Source: Microvelia longipes (lineage: Eukaryota > Arthropoda > Insecta > Hemiptera > Veliidae). From it: 64,000 nucleotides of DNA. Position 1 is the stretch's first letter. Each line of letters begins with the position of its first letter. The notes below the pieces were generated by a model, which saw only the letters and a list, made by a program, of their open reading frames with translations, did not search any database and had not been told where the DNA came from. This document shows positions 57,837-64,000 of the stretch, piece after piece. The translations under genes and the position numbers were made by a program. The stretch covers positions 33,289,403 to 33,353,402 of the forward strand of contig JACMZG010001908.1 in NCBI GenBank assembly GCA_018340805.1, in the 5' to 3' direction.

Positions 57837-59080
57837 ATTATTATTATTAAAGATTGGGGTTTGAGTCAAGGATAGACCCCATTTGCACTGCGACTGGAAG
57901 TCTATTGTACAATCCCCTCAATTGGTCCAGGTCAATAATCCTTTTCCCCGGACTAGGTCTAGGATCTTTTTTGACCAGTGATTCATTGGTAGAGTCAACT
58001 TAGTGAGAATGCTGCCTACCAAGTTGGTGAACCTTTGAAAAGGCTAGGGCTTCACATCTCAGAAGTATGCTGAGATGCAGTTTCGGTTTCCGAGTCACAA
58101 AGCCTACACACTGGGTTATCTTTTTAAAAGATACCAATGGTATGGAGATGTTTTCGTGAGGTGACAGTGACCAGTCAGTAGTCCAGTTACTTGTTCTAAG
58201 GTCCCTTCTGCTGAGACTGAGGAGGTCCTCAGTTACTTTGGACTGGGTCCTTTTAACATAAGGTTTACTGTGCCTCATGCCAGAGGATTTGTTCCAGTGG
58301 TGCAGGTGATTGGTTAACAGCCAATCTTTAATTACACCTTTAGCTATAGCTTTCGGTATGGCTACTATGAGTTCAGGGCCCACAGGAGTGGTCTCAGACC
58401 CCTTTTTTGCAAGGATGTCTGCTTGCTCATTACCTTCAATTCCCTTATGGCCAGGCACCCATCTGATTGCTACATCGTTGTTGAGTGACAAGGTCAGAAG
58501 GTTTTGTAAGTACTCCCAGACAAGCTTGAAGTTGACTTTGTATGAACCAAGAGCTTTAATGGCAGCTTGGCTGTCAGTAAAAATATTTTAGAAAGTCTGA
58601 TTAGAAATTCTTTTTATTTGCTATTAGACAGGCATATAGCAAATATTTCTGCCTTAAACACTGTGGCATACTTTCCTAAAGGAAATAAGGTTTTGATATT
58701 TGCATGAGCCTCATATATGCCACTCCCAGAGCCACAGTCCATCTTAGATCCATCTGTATACCCACAGTGTCACCAAGGATTGACTTGAGGTGGTTCCCCA
58801 TTGAAACTATCACAAAACTGAGTGTGAAGGGTTTTTCATAGGAGTATGAGGGTGGTCATGTAATCAGAGTTCATAGATAGTATGGGACTCTGAATTACAT
58901 TCACTTATTTTGGAGTGACCTCTATGGTAGGGATCTTCCAGTTCCCACTGTTCTGCACAGTCTGTAAGCCCCAAACCTAGCCTCAACTCTTTATAATAAG
59001 ATCAAGGGGCGGAAGGCTCAGCATGACTTCTAGAGCAGTAGTTGGTGCTGAGTTCATGGACCCTATAATGGATAGACAGG
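57837..59080 (-). mobile_element. LINE 3' end with RNase H domain, decayed
   Basis: Minus-strand, several frames. 5' to 3': MNSAPTTALEVMLSLPPLDL (linker after RT, near 59040), RNase H start GYTDGSKMDCGSGSG and KAEIFAICLS (58620-58775), TDSQAAIKAL (near 58570), IRWVPGHKGIEGNEQADILA (near 58440) and a Cys/His-like tail with LLRCEALA (near 58040). The 3' end is an (AAT)n tail at 57837-57850. RNase H plus a TAA-type tail fits the I group of LINEs (inference). Stops and gaps break it, and the first part of the element is missing. Confidence 0.85.
58000..58491 (-). pseudogene. LINE RNase H, best-preserved open piece
   Basis: 163 codons open: from SLNNDVAIRWVPGHKGIEGN, with the RNase H motif GNEQAD containing the last catalytic-type Asp, to LLRCEALAFSKVHQLG. 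The preceding RNase H parts are in other frames or behind stops, so it is a fragment of a dead element. Confidence 0.85.
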
Positions 59081-59098
59081 TTAAGCGCTAAACTGAGT

Positions 59099-59317
59099 TC
59101 AGTTTGATAATTGTGGTGGTTTGATTGACTTAAGGCCACCACACAAGGGCACAATAGGTAATAAAAACAATTGTATACCAGTTACCGTTGTGCATATATA
59201 AGGACTATTACCCATTGGTACACCAGAATTGATCACTTCTACTTCATTGTATACGGAAAAAATAAAGGTCTGGAGAAAAATACCGGAATTCAGCAATTTT
59301 GGTATCAAATTGTCCAA
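59099..59317 (-). CDS. Unassigned open frame, 72 codons
   Basis: Contains FIFSVYNEVEVINSGVPMGN and a hydrophobic run IQLFLLPIVPLC. The family is not recognised. It abuts the LINE and may be chance or part of a further degraded element. Confidence 0.2.
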   Translation of the reverse strand: MDNLIPKLLNSGIFLQTFIFSVYNEVEVINSGVPMGNSPYICTTVTGIQLFLLPIVPLCGGLKSIKPPQLSN

Positions 59318-59759
59318 TTAATGACACAGTTTCAGAAAAAATCTATATAATGGTATGCTCCAACTAAATTTTTTAATCAGTTACCGTAGAAAAACACGTT
59401 TTAGTACTCAGATTCCCATAAATGCCAGAATAATCAGAAAAAATAATAATTAAGACTTTTTTATAATAATTCATCTTCTTATAATAATTCTTAATTATTA
59501 AGTATTAAAACCCTCAGTGGTCGACTTAGAGGAGGGGAGGGGGGTAGATACCAATTTTATCACTATAGCTTCGAACAGAGCTGAGTTATTAGAGTGATGT
59601 ATTTGAAATGTACCACCCTGTATATTAGGGGGTTTTCATGTTGTTAAGGCAAGCTAATCGAAAAAGTGAGCCTGTGCTTAGCGAATCCGATAATGTGAGC
59701 TACTCTTATCAAGTTACCTCAAACCTGATTTTGTGTATGTGTATGTATGTATGAGTTAC
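59318..59759. other. AT-rich stretch, no recognised feature
   Basis: Nothing recognised apart from a short G-rich run near 59530-59550. Confidence 0.45.
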
Positions 59760-59960
59760 CTTTGCGTATGGTAAACGATAACTCTCGAAGACTTTTCTAA
59801 ATAGAAACGAAACTGGCATATGGCGAGATTTTGAGGAAGTTAGAGGTTACAGAACCTATTGTTCATAAAAAAAATGTAAGCCGTCATCAACCCAAGTTAT
59901 GACGTCATGAAAAAAACAAGTTTTTTTAAAACTTGAAATGGCTTTAAAACAAGGTGTCAC
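59760..59960. repeat. Dispersed repeat family Z, copy 2
   Basis: Partner of 31420-31800 ('acgataactctcg', 'gacgtcatgaaaaaaacaa', 'aacttgaaatggctttaaaa'). Confidence 0.6.
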
Positions 59961-59980
59961 AATTTAAAGTAGACGACGTA

Positions 59981-60014
59981 CTAAATCGAATGAAACCGGT
60001 TTCAATCGATTTAG
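59981..60014. repeat. 34-bp near-perfect palindrome
   Basis: CTAAATCGA - aTGAAACCGGTTTCAa - TCGATTTAG, a single mismatched pair. Confidence 0.9.
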
Positions 60015-60889
60015 CCCACTTAGTCCTTAAATCACCATAAGTGAGCTCCATGATTCGCCTCACAAATCATGAGCTAAGGACAATGTGGGCGAATAATGAA
60101 GTAAAAGGAAGTAGATTTCAAAACATAATCCTAATCACCCCTTTAGTCAAATGAAAAACCCTGCTTACAACCTTAATTGCTGAGCTTTTCATCTCACAGA
60201 TTCTCAATATCTTTTAAAAATCCAAACGATGATCTATAAAAAACTATACTTGGTAATTTCTATCCTCTTTTACTGATAAAACATCAATGGCATAAGACAA
60301 TTAATCCGCAAACACAAATAAATCAATTACAATCTCCCAGCAACAATAATATAGCAACATAATTATTTACTTTAGCTTATTTTATGTCAAAGTACTTTCA
60401 GACACTATTAGCTCAACCTTCAGAAAGTTTATCTGTCCAGAAATCTATTTTGGCATAAGTCTATAACCAAAATAGAACCGAAATGGTATACACCTTTGAA
60501 AGATACTACAACAAAGACGATAATATTGGTTTTGTCTTCACAGTTTCATGCAAGGATTGTCTAGCAGTTTTTAGGTTAATCCAGGCTAACGATGAACAAA
60601 AGGAAGCATCAACTGTAGTTATATGAGATAGAGAAAAACCAGAAAAGAGAAAAAACACTATCAATCCACTGTAGCAACTTAAACCATGTATTTAAGTTAA
60701 AAGATACTTAAATTATTGACAGTGAAAATAACCACAGGAAAAATTAATTTTAGAAGCAATACATACAGCGAATGAACGTAATAGTATCAATTGCTAAAAA
60801 GACTCCAGATAGAGATTAATAATTTATACGAAGCTATTCTTAGAAAATAGTCAGAAACCAGTTGGTTGCTTTTATGTTTAGTCTGAAGT
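60015..60889. other. AT-rich stretch, no recognised feature
   Basis: Nothing recognised. Confidence 0.5.
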
Positions 60890-60893
60890 TTAT

Positions 60894-60966
<73 letters not shown>
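60890..60966. repeat. (TA)n microsatellite
   Basis: About 75 bp of TA followed by a short TGTA run; it explains a repetitive Ile-Tyr reading frame that is not a gene. Confidence 0.95.
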
Positions 60967-60967
<1 letters not shown>

Positions 60968-61299
60968 GTATGTATGTGTGTGTATGTATAGATGTATATA
61001 ATTACACACACGATATAACTACCTTTTCAGTCTTTAACAAATTTAAATTCATTGTCATTTGTTTATTTAACATTATTTGATTGAGGTATTAATCACTCCT
61101 TATTATAATAATGATACTAAATCCCGTATAGCTTTTGCGTATTACGTCTTAGCATGTTGTGCACTATTGCGGTTTACTTTATCCAGTTTTACGTCTACAC
61201 AGTCATTATTAACATTATTTTATACTTTATGAGGAGTTACTTTAATAAAAACAATATTTTGCTTTCTATTTAGGAAGCTTGTTTGTTTGGTCAATTTAT

Positions 61300-61556
61300 T
61301 AATAATAATAATAATAATAATAAAATGCCCGTTAGAGCCTTGCGGCTCATCAGGGATGACCCCTGCGGGAACCACCTCGGTGGTTAAGTAGCAACCGTTA
61401 CGCTTCAAAGTGAATTCTAAAGTTGGCGATAATATATCTAAACAATAATCTTCTATAAACTGAGAACGTAACCTGGGATGCGAACCCCAGACCTCCGTGG
61501 CTTTCAAAGGTCAGTGTAAAGACTAACGCCTTAACGACCTCGGCCACGGAGGCGGC
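61300..61556 (-). mobile_element. tRNA-derived SINE with (TAA)n tail
   Basis: On the minus strand it starts GCCGCCTCCGTGGCCGAGG, then GTTAAGGCG (A box) and GGGTTCGCATCCCAG (B box), a tRNA-like head of Ser/Leu type. The body ends GCAAGGCTCTAACGGGCA, then an (ATT)n tail at 61300-61324. Length about 255 bp. The tail type matches that of the LINE at 57837, which may have mobilised it (inference). Confidence 0.85.
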
Positions 61557-62852
61557 ACATTTTATTTAATACAATCGTGAAATTAAGTGTTCTCGGTTTT
61601 TATTACATATTTGTACTTAATAATGCATTTGTGGTTAAAGTTTAAATTTTCTAGTTAGTCTTAGATTATTCTAACGTTTATTTACTATCAATGTTTTTTC
61701 TTATTATCAAGTATTTTTATATTGTGTTACTATTGAGCCTTATTTTTTACTTAATTTTTTGTAATATTTGTCTTTTTACTTAATTTTGCAATATTTGTCG
61801 TAAAAAGAAGTAAAGGAGTTGATATATTAAGTCCCATTAAGTAAATATAACATGTACTTAAGGAGATTTTCTTGTATATGTATATGCAATATATGTATAT
61901 TTAGGACACACTTTCCAGCTCAGCTTCTGTTAAAGTCTTATAAATATGTTTTTCAAAGTAAATTTGTTAAAAGCATAAATTATTAAAAGTTCATTAATTG
62001 GTTCCACTTAGATTTCATATTTATTAACTTTTTATTTTCCAAAGTAAAATCTAACTAGAAACTAGTATCTATTGAGTCATCGTTTCAATTTTTTTTTATA
62101 TAAATTAATTAGATTTTTCTTCATTTTTAATTTTTTTAAAGATAGAAATGTATTTTACTTTTCCCTCTTTGGGGAACATAAAATAATGAATATTTTATTT
62201 ATCATTTTTAAAAAAGAATTTTTAGAAATAAGAATGATTTTACAACTTTTATAATCCATCCGATCTAAAATGAAACCTTCCTTATTTTAAAACCTTCTAC
62301 CCTTTTAAACTTCCTCTCTTATTTTAATAGCTTCTAGATGAGAAGTGTTGAATTTCTCTTTTACCTTACAGATTCTATTGGCTAAAAAATTACTCGATTT
62401 TTCTAAAGGAAAAAACCACAATCATATCAGAATTTCCTATAATCCATTATAGTGCTCCGTAAATTGATACAATGTTGGTTAGCAACACCATTTTTTCATA
62501 CCATCATATACTTTAAGCTGATATACAAACTGAAAAAAATCTTAAAAATAAATAAAAATCTTTTCTTTATACTTCATGGAAACTCCTACTTGAGAATCCT
62601 CTTATAAAAAATATCGATAAAATAAGATGGTTATAAATATACAAAAAAAGAATAAAAAATATAGAAAAAGACAGGAGAAGAATGAAAAATAAATACAAAA
62701 TAAGATATATAAGAAATCAGTTATTTGTACAGAATAGATTTGCGGTTTAGAAAGTTTTTACAACTCCATATCTGAGATTGTCTTCAAAGAAAAACAAAGT
62801 TAGTTTTTTAAACAATATTTTATACAATAAATTTTACCAAATTATTTTAAAA
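61557..62852. other. Very AT-rich stretch, no recognised feature
   Basis: About 1.3 kb with long T- and A-runs; nothing recognised. Confidence 0.5.
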
Positions 62853-63427
62853 AATCGGGTACGGGGTACCTCAGAACTTCACTCATCAAATCGGATTTGT
62901 TATGCTCATCCTTCCTGCTACGGACTCGCTTCGCTCGTCCTCAAATGATAAATACATCCGTTTTATTCTCAGTGGTCACCCATGCAGCACTGATGCTGCT
63001 TAACTTTTACTTTTCAACAAAAATCATGGATATATACTCGTCGTATTGAAACGAGACTTTGTGTACTTATTTATTAAGTAAAGGTTTAAACTTGAACTGA
63101 ATTTCAACTAAATTAGATTATTTTCTGATTTTTTTAAAGTTCTTAAGAAACGTACTCAAATCATATGATTAAAATTAACTAATGCTTATAATGCGATGAA
63201 ACTTGGCATGTATGTTAGTCTTATACAGAACTACATGCGATTTTTCAAAATTTAAGCTGAGTACATATTGTGGGTTAATGATATCATAAAAATATATTCC
63301 GGACAGCACAAATAAACCTATAGACTGATTTTTAAACTAAGTTTCAACTCTGTATCATAAATACAGATAATTCGATGACATCCCGGTTTCGGATTTTTGC
63401 AATATACCAATGGTATAAAAAGTAAAA
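62853..63427 (-). repeat. Family X, the most complete copy
   Basis: The head in plus sense is 'tcgggtacggggtacctcag', then 'ggactcgcttcgctcgtcct', 'acatccgttttattctcagt', 'ttggcatgtatgttagtctt', 'cggacagcacaaataaacc', 'gacatcccggtttcggattt', ending 'ggtataaaaagtaaaaac'. About 575 bp, with no intact frame and no convincing terminal inverted repeat. Confidence 0.8.
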
Positions 63428-64000
63428 ACACTATACTTAAGTTTTTTAATATCATTTTTCCGTGCTTAATGATTTTTCGACATTTTTGCTGAGTCATTAT
63501 TGCGGGTTAGTGACATCATAGTAGTAGTAGTAGTAATATGGAAGGGGAGTGGTAGTAACTTCCAGGCAAGTAGTCCACGTTGTTGGGCCTTTTTGTCCCT
63601 CTCTAGATAGTGTTCTACTCCTTTTAATTTCAAGTGTAGGTATATTTCATCTACTCTAGACAAAAGAGCCGTGAATTTCTATGGTTCCTCTAATGCTTTT
63701 AATTTTGCCTATACCCAGTTTTTAGGGTAGGGATTCCTGTTAACGTTAAGGGAATCTTTAAACGGCTCGAACCGACCTGCAACGCACGGGGCTCGAGACC
63801 ACCTGCTTTACGTCCCTTCTGAAGGAACGTGGTACGCAGAATTTTTTATCCCTCTCATAAAATCCAGAGGCCCGTGCTGGGATTGAATTCATGACTTAAT
63901 AAACTCGGAAGTTGTCCATTCATTTCTGTGTATTGGCCGCGGTAACCTTAACCAACTTACACCACAGGTGACTCCTTAATGACATCATAAAAAATTATTT
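63428..64000 (-). repeat. Family X copy split by a SINE-like insertion
   Basis: 63428-63520 ('tttttccgtgcttaatgatt', 'gctgagtcattattgcgggt') continues at 63976-64000 ('ttaatgacatcataaaaaat') after the insertion. It runs off the window. Confidence 0.7.
63521..63975 (-). mobile_element. SINE-like retroposon with 14-bp target duplication
   Basis: On the minus strand it begins GGAGTCACCTGTGGTGTAAG with an A-box-like TGGTTAAGG and a B-box-like TTCAATCCCAG, and ends in a (TAC)n tail (63521-63535). The flanks are ttagtgacatcata (63507-63520) and ttaatgacatcata (63976-63989), 13 of 14 equal. Length 455 bp. A tRNA-like head with a simple tail and direct flanking repeats points to retroposition. It is different from the SINE at 61300. 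Confidence 0.8.

Noticed and set aside
60862..61080. 72-codon frame with Ile-Tyr repeats
   Set aside because: Translation of a (TA)n microsatellite.
61220..61507. 95-codon minus-strand frame
   Set aside because: Runs across the SINE body and its tail; not a gene.

Overview
The window looks like nuclear DNA of an arthropod, most likely an insect; I cannot name the species. The reasons are a split host gene with GT-AG introns, very AT-rich non-coding DNA, BEL/Pao and Ty3/gypsy retrotransposons of insect type, tRNA-derived SINEs, MITEs and many tandem repeats. There is no bacterial-style gene organisation. Two runs of N (33170-33179 and a single N at 42829) show that this is a gapped draft assembly.

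Left third (1-20.9 kb): one host gene on the minus strand, a PDE10-type cyclic-nucleotide phosphodiesterase. Ten exons with matching splice phases can be joined (206-443, 1412-1614, 2152-2365, 2668-2871, 4336-4568, 6280-6379, 13357-13547, 18839-18876, 20106-20246, 20810-20869). They give about 541 residues: an N-terminal helical segment, GAF-A, GAF-B and the start of the catalytic domain. The rest of the catalytic domain lies off the left edge, and the first exon with the start codon was not found. The introns hold a foldback element, a three-copy MITE family, another MITE with long inverted ends, degenerate SINE sequence, AT microsatellites and copies of a dispersed repeat called family X here.

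Middle (20.9-33.4 kb): no convincing gene. It is repeat territory: family X copies, hairpin-rich minisatellites, an element of about 2.3 kb carrying some 14 copies of a 118-bp satellite, and several shorter minisatellites.

Right-middle (33.4-54.4 kb): retrotransposons. A complete BEL/Pao element, reading on the minus strand, lies at 33438-41681 with paired 1.07-kb LTRs, a GATTC target-site duplication and a primer-binding site matching the 3' end of tRNA-Tyr. Copy B (42830-48731), an LTR (48732-49804) and partial copy C (49805-51919) follow. Copy C is fused abruptly to plus-strand Ty3/gypsy sequence of two different lineages (51920-52480 and about 52490-54378). The BEL copies differ mainly by one-base indels, which breaks the frames and suggests uncorrected long-read error at least in part.

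Right end (54.4-64 kb): AT-rich DNA with an old LINE 3' end (RNase H domain and ATT tail), a tRNA-derived SINE, more family X copies, and a second SINE-like element inserted into a family X copy with a 14-bp target-site duplication. Two short open frames (57513-57776 and 59099-59317) are unassigned. The host gene and the repeats do not form a functional unit; the rest of the window is mostly mobile DNA and its remains.
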